NCBI GenBank assembly: GCA_937907395.1
Contig: CALCII010000014.1
Span: 124,001-188,000 of the forward strand
Source of the DNA: an uncultured Chitinophagaceae bacterium
Lineage (GTDB): Bacteria > Bacteroidota > Bacteroidia > Chitinophagales > Chitinophagaceae
Reading direction: 5' to 3'
DNA: 64,000 nt
Part shown: piece by piece, positions 41,963 through 50,702 of the stretch
Position numbering within the stretch: the first letter of the stretch is position 1
How the letters are laid out: each line of letters opens with the position of its first letter
Position numbers and translations under genes: made by a program
Notes under the pieces: model-generated
What the model saw: only the letters and a program-made list of their open reading frames with translations
Told to the model about the DNA's origin: nothing
The model's database searches: none

Positions 41963-42529
41963 TTATGCTACCAGTAAGAAAAATACAAACAGGTAGATCC
42001 ACAATATATCTACAAAATGCCAGTAGATGGAAACCACATCAACCGGTGTTGAGCTATAGTACCTTGTGGATGTACTGAAAGCCCTGAAAAACATTACAAA
42101 CAACGCCACTACCCCACCTGCCACATGCAATCCGTGCACGCCTGCAATCACATAGAAGAATGAGCCGGCCACACTTTCCTTGAATGTAATGTTCTGTGCC
42201 CACAGTTCAGAGAAGCCAAGGAGTTGGGTTACAACAAATGCAATTCCAATCAAAGCCGTTGTAGTAATCAGCAACCTGTACTTCGCCATTTCTCTTTGCT
42301 TAAACATGCGTTGAGCCAGGTAAATGGTTCCGCTGCTCAGCAAAATCAGAACTGTAGACAAATAAAAGATCTTAGGTAATTGCACCGGTACCCATCCGGC
42401 CTGGTTGCTTTTTACAATGTAAGCGCTGGTAAAACCGGCAAACATCATTGTAATACTTCCAATTGCCACCCATAATAAAAATTTATGGGGATGCATTTTT
42501 TGATTTCTCTCACTCATAACCTGTGCCAT
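41963..42529 (-). CDS. second heme-copper oxidase subunit III homologue
   Basis: A 188-aa protein with five membrane helices. Subunit III hallmarks are GVHGLHVAGGVVALF and IYWHFVDILWIYLF near the C-terminus. It is shorter and diverged from the neighbouring 224-aa subunit III. The start MAQVMSERNQ at 42529 follows the CyoE stop by 1 bp; the frame is open to 42577 but would overlap cyoE. Whether both homologues assemble in one enzyme or as alternatives cannot be told from sequence. Confidence 0.88.
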   Translation of the reverse strand: MAQVMSERNQKMHPHKFLLWVAIGSITMMFAGFTSAYIVKSNQAGWVPVQLPKIFYLSTVLILLSSGTIYLAQRMFKQREMAKYRLLITTTALIGIAFVVTQLLGFSELWAQNITFKESVAGSFFYVIAGVHGLHVAGGVVALFVMFFRAFSTSTRYYSSTPVDVVSIYWHFVDILWIYLFVFFLLVA

Positions 42530-42530
42530 A

Positions 42531-43466
42531 TCAAATTGTTGAACCCATTTTGTCGGCCAATAAAGCCAGCAATACAATGGGTAAATACAAATAACTGCTA
42601 AACATCACCCAGCGTGCTTCCTTTACCTGCATGGTGTGATATAATAAAACACACCGGTAAACAATGTAAAGATTCGCAGCCAAAACAATCCATAAGCTCA
42701 CAATACCCGTCATGCCGTTGAGATACGGCAGAATACCCACCGGTATCATCAGCAGGGAATAAATGATTGTCTGGACTGCCGTGAATTTGGTCGGACCTTG
42801 TTGTGAAGGCAATAACTTAAATCCCGCCTTCGTATAATCTGTATGCGCCACCCAGGCGATTGCCCAGAAATGCGGAAACTGCCAGAGAAACTGAATGGCA
42901 AACAGGATCCATCCACCCGTCCAGGAAAAGCCTTCACCATTATAAGCGGCAGCCCATCCAATTAACACAGGTAATGCACCCGGTATTCCACCAATCAGCA
43001 CAGCAGTTGAGTTCACCTTTTTTAACGGAGTATAAATAAATCCGTAAATAAACAAACTCAACACACTGATGGCAGCTGCATACCAACTAAAGTACCAACC
43101 TAATATCAAAGAGCCTGCAACCCCGGAAACAATCGCAAACACGGTTGCTTCTGTCACACTCATCCGGCCACTTGCCACGGGGCGGTTGGCCGTTCGCTTC
43201 ATCACTGCATCTGTATCTTTTTCAGCTATCTGGTTTACTGCATTTGCACTGCCTGTAACCAGTAAGCCTCCTGTCAATAAGAGTAATATACTCTGCCAGT
43301 CATATTCCACTACACTGGGAGCCAGCATATAGGCAATCACACTGCTGAACACCACCATAAAACTGAGCGTAAACTTGATCAGTTGCACATAATCTTTCAG
43401 CTTACTCACAATGGGGGCTGAAGACCCTGCTTCCTTCTTTTCCTTATCTGCCACTATACTGCTCAA
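42531..43466 (-). CDS. ctaB: protoheme IX farnesyltransferase (heme O synthase)
   Basis: A 311-aa polytopic UbiA-family prenyltransferase that converts heme B into heme O for the oxidase. About eight to nine membrane helices are predicted. The first aspartate-rich motif appears as NQIAEKDTDAVMKR and the second as DYTKAGFKLLPS. It lies 57 bp downstream of ctaD and upstream of the subunit III genes, consistent with supplying the cofactor for this caa3 oxidase. No heme A synthase (CtaA) is present in the window. Confidence 0.95.
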   Translation of the reverse strand: MSSIVADKEKKEAGSSAPIVSKLKDYVQLIKFTLSFMVVFSSVIAYMLAPSVVEYDWQSILLLLTGGLLVTGSANAVNQIAEKDTDAVMKRTANRPVASGRMSVTEATVFAIVSGVAGSLILGWYFSWYAAAISVLSLFIYGFIYTPLKKVNSTAVLIGGIPGALPVLIGWAAAYNGEGFSWTGGWILFAIQFLWQFPHFWAIAWVAHTDYTKAGFKLLPSQQGPTKFTAVQTIIYSLLMIPVGILPYLNGMTGIVSLWIVLAANLYIVYRCVLLYHTMQVKEARWVMFSSYLYLPIVLLALLADKMGSTI

Positions 43467-43523
43467 TTTCTGTTATTATAAGACGGGGATGGTACGATTA
43501 CCATCTGCACTGCCCGCCATGAA

Positions 43524-45332
43524 TTAATGCTTGCTCTCGTCGGCGCTTACGGGGGTGGTTTGAGGAATAAACTCTTTACCATCTTTACCGTAATCATAAG
43601 CCCAGCGATGCACTTCAGGAATTTCACCTTCCCAGTTACCATGTCCGGGATTAATAGGTGTTGTCCATTCGAGTGTATTTGCACTCCATGGGTTTAGTGT
43701 GGTTACTTTTCTTCCTTTCCAGATGCTGTAGAAGAAGTTCAGCAGGAACAAAATCTGTACGAGGAATACAATCACGGCCACCACACTGATAAACTGGTTC
43801 AAGGTTCCGAACTGCTTGAACGATTCCCAGATATCATATTTATAGTAACGGCGTGGCATACCCGCCAAACCTTCATAGTGCATGGGCCAGAAAATCAGGT
43901 AAGCGCCAATCATGGTTGCCCAGAAGTGGATATAACCTAATGTGTTATTGAGATAACGGCCATACATTTTGGGGAACCAATGATAGATACCGGCAAACAT
44001 ACCAAACATCGATGCCACACCCATTACAATATGGAAGTGGGCAATTACGAAATAAGTATCGTGCAGGTGAATATCCAGTGAAGAGTTACCAAGGAAGATA
44101 CCTGTAAGACCCCCGGAAATAAACAAGCTCACAAAACCAAGCGCAAACAACATAGCAGGTGTAAAGCGCAGGTTTCCTTTCCAGATAGTGGTTAACCAGT
44201 TAAATACTTTAATGGCACTTGGTACGGCAATCAATAATGTAAGTAATACGAAGAACGCTCCCAGGAACGGATTCAACCCGGTTACAAACATGTGGTGCGC
44301 CCATACCAGGAAGGCGAGGATCGCAATCGCAAACAAAGATCCCACCATCGCCATATAACCAAAGATAGGTTTGCGGCTGTTTACAGATAAGATCTCACTC
44401 ACCATACCCATCGCCGGCAGCAGGATGATATATACTTCGGGGTGACCCAGGAACCAGAATAAGTGCTGGTAGAGAATAGCACTACCGCCTTCGTTTGGAA
44501 GGGCCTGTCCGTTAATATAGATATCACTCAGGTAGAAGCTGGTTCCGAAATGACGATCGAAAATCAGCAAAATGAAACCGGAGAATAATACAGGGAATGA
44601 TAATACACCCAATACTGCAGTGAAGAAGAACGCCCAGATGGTGAGCGGCAAACGGGTCATGCTCATTCCTTTTGTACGAAGGTTGAGGACTGTTGCTATA
44701 TAGTTCAAACCACCCAGCAAAGATGAAACCACGAATAATGCCATGGACACCAGCCACAAATCCATTCCCACTTTTGATCCCGGAGAGGCTTGTCCCAATG
44801 CACTCAACGGCGGATAAGCAGTCCAGCCACCGCTAAACGGACCTGTTTGTACAAACAATGAGCTTAGCATTACAATACTGGCTACAAAGAAGAACCAGTA
44901 GGAAAGCATATTCATAAACGGAGAAGCCATATCACGGGCTCCCACCTGTAAAGGAATGAGGAAGTTAGAGAATGTACCGCTGAGACCGGCTGTTAATACG
45001 AAAAACACAAGCACCGTTCCGTGCATGGTAACCAACGCATAATAAGCTTCGGCCTGCAATTGTCCGCCACGGGCCCATTCACCCAGCAAATCTTCCAGCC
45101 AGGGGAATTTGGCATCGGGGAAACCCAGTTGTAAACGGAAGATCACAGAGAAAAATCCACCTACCAATGCCCAAAACATACCAGTGATCAGGAATTGTTT
45201 GGCAATTGTTTTGTGGTCCTGGCTGAACACATACTTGGTCAGGAAGGTTTCATGGTGATGTCCATGATGAACTTCGTGATGTGCTTCATGAGAAACACCT
45301 GACTGATGAACATGCGTTGTTTCGATACTCAT
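43524..45332 (-). CDS. ctaD: cytochrome c oxidase subunit I (caa3 type)
   Basis: A 602-aa catalytic subunit with 12 core membrane helices. Heme and CuB ligands and the proton path are intact: GHPEVY (CuB His, catalytic Glu and the cross-linked Tyr), WAHHMFVTG (two CuB His) and IAHFHIVMG (heme ligands). The HPEVY Glu places it with A1-type oxidases. The N-terminus is unusually His-rich (HQSGVSHEAHHEVHHGHHHE), possibly copper-binding. It reduces O2 with electrons from cytochrome c via subunit II and pumps protons. Confidence 0.97.
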   Translation of the reverse strand: MSIETTHVHQSGVSHEAHHEVHHGHHHETFLTKYVFSQDHKTIAKQFLITGMFWALVGGFFSVIFRLQLGFPDAKFPWLEDLLGEWARGGQLQAEAYYALVTMHGTVLVFFVLTAGLSGTFSNFLIPLQVGARDMASPFMNMLSYWFFFVASIVMLSSLFVQTGPFSGGWTAYPPLSALGQASPGSKVGMDLWLVSMALFVVSSLLGGLNYIATVLNLRTKGMSMTRLPLTIWAFFFTAVLGVLSFPVLFSGFILLIFDRHFGTSFYLSDIYINGQALPNEGGSAILYQHLFWFLGHPEVYIILLPAMGMVSEILSVNSRKPIFGYMAMVGSLFAIAILAFLVWAHHMFVTGLNPFLGAFFVLLTLLIAVPSAIKVFNWLTTIWKGNLRFTPAMLFALGFVSLFISGGLTGIFLGNSSLDIHLHDTYFVIAHFHIVMGVASMFGMFAGIYHWFPKMYGRYLNNTLGYIHFWATMIGAYLIFWPMHYEGLAGMPRRYYKYDIWESFKQFGTLNQFISVVAVIVFLVQILFLLNFFYSIWKGRKVTTLNPWSANTLEWTTPINPGHGNWEGEIPEVHRWAYDYGKDGKEFIPQTTPVSADESKH

Positions 45333-45363
45333 ACTCTATAATTAATTAGATATGTAAATGATA

Positions 45364-46464
45364 TTATTTGCCGTTTGTAACAGCTGCAATTTTTACAGAA
45401 CTTGTGTCTGATGCCGGTGTTGCCTGTTGCTGAGTTGCAGGATCCTTCTCAGGATTTGCAACAAAGTAATTGGGCTTTTGTTTGGCCATCCATAAATCAA
45501 ATTCTTCCTGTGTAACCACTTCAATAATTCCTTTCATGGAATAGTGGCCGTTTCCGCACATCTGATCGCAGGAGATTTCATAAACGAAATCAGGGTTTCC
45601 GGTGCGTTCCTTCATCTCTTTGGTGGTGTACTTTGGCGTAAACCAGAGTGTGGTGGGGATACCGGGCACCGCATCCATTTTTAAGCGGAAGTGAGAGAGC
45701 CCCACATCATGAATCACATCCCGGCTGCCAATGATTAATTTCACCGGGCGGCCTTTTACAATGTACATGGTTTGTGTGGTTACCACATCATCATAGTTGG
45801 CGGGGTCTGATTTCAATTTCAGGTCGGTATTGTCTTCCCAGATTTGTCCCAATGAATTTCCCTTTTCATCGCTGATAGCTCTGAAATTGGTTTTACCAAA
45901 GGTTTTGTCTTTACCCGGATAACGCATGATCCAACCAAACTGGCGACCCACAATTTCAACAGTGAGTGCATTTTTGGGTGCATCGGATGTAATGCGGAAC
46001 CAGAACTTCAATCCAAACACCACGAGTACGGTAAGGAAAACGGCAGGAACCACCGTCCAGATCAACTCGAGTTTATTACTGTGGGGGAAATAGAAAACTT
46101 TACGTCCTTCTTTCGCCTGGTATTTCCATGCGAAGTAGAATAAAAGGAACTGTGTGAGAATGAATACCACACCGGTTACAGCCGTGGTGATCATAAACAT
46201 CTGATCAATTTTTTCACCTTCTTCAGAAGCTGCGCCCTGTGGGAATAAAGTTTGTTTGTACAGCAGTTCGTTGCAATACCAAACGCCAATGAAGCCAACG
46301 ATCATAAACCCGAGCAACAGAAACCCGTTGATACGGTTGGTTTGTTTGTTGGACTTTTCTTCGCCCTTTAATGTGCTTACATATTCGCTTGCTTTTGATA
46401 TCTGGAAGATAACAATAAACACCAGCACGGCTGCCGCAAGAATCAGGTAAGATGTGGTAGTCAT
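45364..46464 (-). CDS. ctaC: cytochrome c oxidase subunit II
   Basis: A 366-aa subunit carrying the CuA centre. Three hydrophobic segments lie in the first 160 residues (one more than usual), followed by the periplasmic cupredoxin domain. CuA ligands are intact: the first His in HDVGLSHFRL and CDQMCGNGHYSM, which supplies two Cys, His and Met. No C-terminal cytochrome c domain is fused, so a separate cytochrome (possibly ActE or the actA heme domain) must deliver electrons. It starts the oxidase part of the operon, 82 bp after actF. Confidence 0.95.
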   Translation of the reverse strand: MTTTSYLILAAAVLVFIVIFQISKASEYVSTLKGEEKSNKQTNRINGFLLLGFMIVGFIGVWYCNELLYKQTLFPQGAASEEGEKIDQMFMITTAVTGVVFILTQFLLFYFAWKYQAKEGRKVFYFPHSNKLELIWTVVPAVFLTVLVVFGLKFWFRITSDAPKNALTVEIVGRQFGWIMRYPGKDKTFGKTNFRAISDEKGNSLGQIWEDNTDLKLKSDPANYDDVVTTQTMYIVKGRPVKLIIGSRDVIHDVGLSHFRLKMDAVPGIPTTLWFTPKYTTKEMKERTGNPDFVYEISCDQMCGNGHYSMKGIIEVVTQEEFDLWMAKQKPNYFVANPEKDPATQQQATPASDTSSVKIAAVTNGK

Positions 46465-46546
46465 ATTTGCTCAAAAGGTTTTAAGCTTTTTCTAATAATA
46501 AAGGCCCTTAAAATATGTTCGTTCGAAGTGTTTTACATCGGTCGCC

Positions 46547-47827
46547 TTATGTATGATGAATAATACTTTCTTTAATCAACGGATGGTTTTTAGGCAACAG
46601 CGATGCTTTGGTTAAATACTTCGCTGTTAAGAAAATAACCAGTCCTAAAAATCCGGCACTGATACCCAGGCTGTACAGGAAGTGTGACAATGAGTTGGAT
46701 TCCTGTCCCAGTTCTTTCAATGGACCGGGTGTGATCATCTGGTAAAAATCCAGCCAGTGGCCGAAGATGATAATCACTGCCATTAACGTTACAACGGTAT
46801 AGTTTCTTTTTGAACCTCTTCTCATCAGAATCAGCAATGGAGCCAGGAAGTTGATGATGAGGTTGAGCAGGAAGATGGCTTTGAAAGGTCCGCCATGTCC
46901 GCCTGCACCAATACGGTCAATAAAATATTCAGTTTCTTCAGGTTGGTTACTATACCAGATCAGCATGTACTGAGAGAACCAGAGATAAGTCCAGAATACA
47001 GAGAAGGCAAACATGAACTTACCAATATCATGAATATGTTCTTCGCTCACCAGTTCCAGGTATCCTTTGTTTTTGAGGAACACCACAAACAACATCATCA
47101 ATGAAATACCGGATACCCATGAACTTGCAAATGTGTACCAGCTGTACATGGTGCTGAACCAGTGTGCATCAATACTCATCAGCCACATCCAGGGCAGTGT
47201 GCTCATAACAGTTAAACCATAAGTAACAAGAAAAGCGGCAGAAATAGCCAGTGATTTCCAGTAAAAACTGTGATCGGCTTTTCCGGCGAGGTCTTCTGCA
47301 ATGGAGTTTTTGCGGTACCAGTTACGGAACCAGATCCACAAACCTACTGCAGCAATGGAAAGAACGGTATAGAAGGTAGGATTGAGGAATCCTGCTTTCC
47401 AGGTGAGTTTTGCATCATGTTTTACATGCTCCACATCTTTCCAGTGGTAGATATGATGATCGGGCGAAAGCCATACATAACCCAGCAAAATCACCAGTGT
47501 GATAGGGCCGAGAATATTGATGCTTCCGGAAATTGCTTCAGGTACACGACGGAAAGCAACCTGCCATCCACCCTGGGCCAGCGTTGTGGCGCTGATGAAG
47601 AAGAAGCTGGCAGCTGTTACTAACAGCCAGAAAATAGAGTTATGCATTAATGCCATCCAGAACTTGGTAGCTCCGTAAGCTTCTGCACCATGCGCTTCAC
47701 CATGTCCGCCGGAAAACGGATGCAGGTATACCACACCCAGAATCAGTGTTAACACACCCACAGCCATGAGTGCATAACTCCACTTTTTCAATCCGCCGGG
47801 TATTTCAAATTGCTCTTTCAGTACCAT
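46547..47827 (-). CDS. actF: alternative complex III subunit ActF
   Basis: A 426-aa quinone-interacting membrane subunit with ten predicted helices, homologous to ActC/NrfD-type proteins but shorter. Its features include the HWFSTMYSWYTFASSW helix and FSVFWTYLWFSQYMLIW. With ActC it forms the membrane arm of ACIII, which oxidises menaquinol and passes electrons to cytochromes. It follows actE by 39 bp and precedes ctaC, so ACIII and the oxidase are likely expressed together. Confidence 0.93.
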   Translation of the reverse strand: MVLKEQFEIPGGLKKWSYALMAVGVLTLILGVVYLHPFSGGHGEAHGAEAYGATKFWMALMHNSIFWLLVTAASFFFISATTLAQGGWQVAFRRVPEAISGSINILGPITLVILLGYVWLSPDHHIYHWKDVEHVKHDAKLTWKAGFLNPTFYTVLSIAAVGLWIWFRNWYRKNSIAEDLAGKADHSFYWKSLAISAAFLVTYGLTVMSTLPWMWLMSIDAHWFSTMYSWYTFASSWVSGISLMMLFVVFLKNKGYLELVSEEHIHDIGKFMFAFSVFWTYLWFSQYMLIWYSNQPEETEYFIDRIGAGGHGGPFKAIFLLNLIINFLAPLLILMRRGSKRNYTVVTLMAVIIIFGHWLDFYQMITPGPLKELGQESNSLSHFLYSLGISAGFLGLVIFLTAKYLTKASLLPKNHPLIKESIIHHT

Positions 47828-47866
47828 TGAAATTTCGTTTATAGTTGATTGTTAGTTTCGGTTGTC

Positions 47867-48511
47867 TTACTTGGTTGCTTTTGTTGTATCTGTTGCTGCA
47901 GCTGCCTGAACAGGAAGGGCACCGCCGGGCTGCATGCTTTTTACATAATGAATCACCATCCAGCGTTGTTTGGTGCTCAGCTGTGAAGCGTAGCTACCCA
48001 TCAGGTTTTTACCATATGTAACAGAATACATCATTTGTCCCATAGGCATTTTGCTCACAATAGGATCGGCCACCAGGTTTCTGGGTGCAATCGGGTAAGG
48101 GCCATTGCCTCCATTGTAGAGCGGACCATTACCATCCAGCTTTTCGCCATGACAAATGCCACAATTCACATTGTACAGGCGTTTGGCTTCTGCCATATCC
48201 TTTTCGTTCAAAGGAGGAAGCGGATTGGCAATTTGCTTACTGGCCACATAGTTGGCAGTATCGGTACCCTGGTCTTTTGCCAGCGGGAAAGCACCAATGC
48301 CTCCACGTTTGATGGTTCCTGCAACAGGTGTTCCATCATAATAAATACCAGCCTGTTTCAAATTACTGTGGTCAGTATAGGTTTCAACAGCACGGCTGTA
48401 TGCCATATCGGGTACATAGATACGACCTGGCTCACGGCGCACCCCGCCACATGAACTGATTACGGCCGCAGCCATCGCCATTAATCCAACTGATAAAATA
48501 GATTTACGCAT
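47867..48511 (-). CDS. actE: alternative complex III monoheme cytochrome ActE
   Basis: A 214-aa lipoprotein cytochrome c. The signal is MRKSILSVGLMAM with lipobox ISSC, and the single heme motif is CGICH near residue 114; an axial Met is likely in the MPMGQMMYSV region. ActE docks on ACIII and can carry electrons towards the oxidase. The start at 48511 is chosen for the signal peptide; the longer frame to 48634 would overlap actD. The gap to actD is 10 bp. Confidence 0.93.
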   Translation of the reverse strand: MRKSILSVGLMAMAAAVISSCGGVRREPGRIYVPDMAYSRAVETYTDHSNLKQAGIYYDGTPVAGTIKRGGIGAFPLAKDQGTDTANYVASKQIANPLPPLNEKDMAEAKRLYNVNCGICHGEKLDGNGPLYNGGNGPYPIAPRNLVADPIVSKMPMGQMMYSVTYGKNLMGSYASQLSTKQRWMVIHYVKSMQPGGALPVQAAAATDTTKATK

Positions 48512-48521
48512 TTCAGTTAAT

Positions 48522-49115
48522 TTATGCAATAACGGTTTTTTCTTCTTTTTCAAATACTTTACGATCACGGTCGTAACGGCCAATCCACCATCCGGTTTCA
48601 GCTTCTTTTTCAAACACTTCCACAGCGCCTGCATTTTGTAAAAATGCTTTCACTTCGTCGGCATTTGTTTTATCGGTGATTTCAATGGGCATTACCATCA
48701 GATCGTCTGTGGCACGCAGGTGAAAATGGTCTTTTTTCACAAAGGGAGCCAGCTGGCACAGGTAGCAGAAAGTGAGCACCATACCCACAGCTGCGCAGAG
48801 TACCGTTAATTCAAACACGATAGGAATGAATGCAGGCAGGGGCAAGTGTGGTTTACCGCCAATGTTCAAAGGCCAGTCTTTGGTAAACACCCAACTCATA
48901 AAGGTGAGAGCAGTAGTGGTACCGGTGATGGCATAAATGAAACCGGCCGTGTGTAAACTGGTGTCACGAAGTCCCATAGCTTTATCTAAACCATGGATAG
49001 GAAATGGTGTGTAGAGATCATGAATCTTATACCCTGCTTTCCGGGTGTTTTTCACCGCAGGAAACAATGTCTTTTCATCATCAAAACAACCTACTACGAA
49101 TTTTTTAACTGGCAT
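48522..49115 (-). CDS. actD: alternative complex III subunit ActD (DUF3341)
   Basis: A 197-aa membrane subunit. A soluble N-terminal alpha/beta part (FVVGCFDDEKTLFPAV, IHDLYTPFPIHGLD) is followed by two membrane helices (about 55-78 and 95-118) and a small C-terminal domain. It matches DUF3341, the ActD subunit of ACIII; its exact role is structural or regulatory. Gene order actC-actD-actE is the usual one. Confidence 0.93.
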   Translation of the reverse strand: MPVKKFVVGCFDDEKTLFPAVKNTRKAGYKIHDLYTPFPIHGLDKAMGLRDTSLHTAGFIYAITGTTTALTFMSWVFTKDWPLNIGGKPHLPLPAFIPIVFELTVLCAAVGMVLTFCYLCQLAPFVKKDHFHLRATDDLMVMPIEITDKTNADEVKAFLQNAGAVEVFEKEAETGWWIGRYDRDRKVFEKEEKTVIA

Positions 49116-49144
49116 ATCTATGCTTCTTTTACGAATAAACTGAA

Positions 49145-50587
49145 TTAATGGTGTGCATGAGCCTGGTGAACAAACTCATCAACACTTTGCTCTTCCAATG
49201 GATCCATTGCTTCCTTAAAGCTTTCGCCGCTTTTCTTAAGTATGTGCTTAATCTCAGCGATCGCAATTACAGGGAAGTATTTGGAGAACAGGAAGTAACA
49301 GGTAAAGAACAATCCGAATGAACCGAGATAAAAACCAACTTCCCAGATAGACGGACGATAGTAAACCGACCAGGAAGAAGGCAGGTAATCACGATACAAA
49401 GAGGATACGATGATCACGAAACGCTCAAACCACATACCGATGTTTACCACCACACTCATTAAGAACGTGAAGGCGATATTGCGGCGCAGTTTTTTCACCC
49501 AGAACAACTGGGGAGTGATTACGTTACAGGTCATCATCAACCAGTAGCTCCAGCCATAAGGACCAGCGATACGGTATTTGAAGAAGATATCGTATTCATA
49601 TTTGCTCGCACCATACCAGGCCATGAACAGTTCGGTGAGGTAAGCACAACCCACAATAGAACCGGTGAGTACAATTACCTTGTTCATGTTCTCAATGTGG
49701 CTGATGGTGATATAATCTTCCAGGTTCATCACTTTACGGGTAACGAGCATCAGGGTTTGCACCATGGCAAAACCAGAGAAGATCGCACCGGCAACGAAAT
49801 AAGGAGGGAAGATGGTGGTATGCCAACCAGGGATTACTGATGTGGCGAAGTCGAACGATACAATAGTGTGTACAGAAAGTACCAGCGGTGTACTCAAACC
49901 GGCGAGCACGAGTGATAAACTTTCGTGACGCTGCCAGTGTTTGGTGGAACCGGTCCAGCCGAAAGAGGTAACACCATAGAAGGCTTTTGCCCATTTCTTT
50001 TTAGCACGGTCACGCAGAGTAGCCAGATCAGGAATCAAACCGCTATACCAGAACAGGAGAGATACGGTGAAATACGTAGAGATCGCAAACACGTCCCACA
50101 ACAATGGTGAGTTGAAGTTCACCCAAAGCGGACCACGTGTATTGGGATAAGGGAATACAAAAAACGCCATCCACACACGACCCATGTGCCAAACCGGGAA
50201 CTGACCGGCGCACATTACCGCAAAGATGGTCATCGCTTCTGCCGCACGGTTTACACCGGTACGCCAGCCCTGACGGAACAGTAACAGGATCGCAGAAATC
50301 AACGTACCGGCGTGACCAATACCCACCCACCATACGAAGTTGGTGATATCCCAACCCCATCCGATGGTTTTGTTCAGGTTCCACATACCTGTACCGTAGA
50401 CTACTTCTTTGTAAATACTCACAACACCAAACAACAGCAGTGCTACCGAAATAATGAAACCGATCCACCACAAACGGGAAGGAGCTGCTTCTACCGGGCC
50501 GCAAATATCTTCTGTTACCTGGTGGTAAGTTTTATTGCCATCTACTAATGGCTCTCTTACCTGTGATTCGTACTTCAGTAATGACAT
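49145..50587 (-). CDS. actC: alternative complex III membrane subunit ActC (NrfD-like)
   Basis: A 480-aa polytopic subunit with about ten membrane helices of the NrfD/PsrC type. It contains the quinol-site region (NFVWWVGIGHAGTLISA, GRVWMAFFVFPYPN) and a long second half with GWHTTIFPPYFVAGAIFSG. It accepts electrons from menaquinol and passes them to the ActB Fe-S clusters. It lies 115 bp after actB and 29 bp before actD. Confidence 0.95.
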   Translation of the reverse strand: MSLLKYESQVREPLVDGNKTYHQVTEDICGPVEAAPSRLWWIGFIISVALLLFGVVSIYKEVVYGTGMWNLNKTIGWGWDITNFVWWVGIGHAGTLISAILLLFRQGWRTGVNRAAEAMTIFAVMCAGQFPVWHMGRVWMAFFVFPYPNTRGPLWVNFNSPLLWDVFAISTYFTVSLLFWYSGLIPDLATLRDRAKKKWAKAFYGVTSFGWTGSTKHWQRHESLSLVLAGLSTPLVLSVHTIVSFDFATSVIPGWHTTIFPPYFVAGAIFSGFAMVQTLMLVTRKVMNLEDYITISHIENMNKVIVLTGSIVGCAYLTELFMAWYGASKYEYDIFFKYRIAGPYGWSYWLMMTCNVITPQLFWVKKLRRNIAFTFLMSVVVNIGMWFERFVIIVSSLYRDYLPSSWSVYYRPSIWEVGFYLGSFGLFFTCYFLFSKYFPVIAIAEIKHILKKSGESFKEAMDPLEEQSVDEFVHQAHAHH

Positions 50588-50702
50588 ATTCTTTCTTAGC
50601 TTTTGGCTTTCAGCTTTTCTACTGTCTGCCGTTGGTTTTTATTTTATTGCCGGGACCAGTTGCAATCCCAACACTTCAACTCTGGTTACTGCAGCTCAGC
50701 TA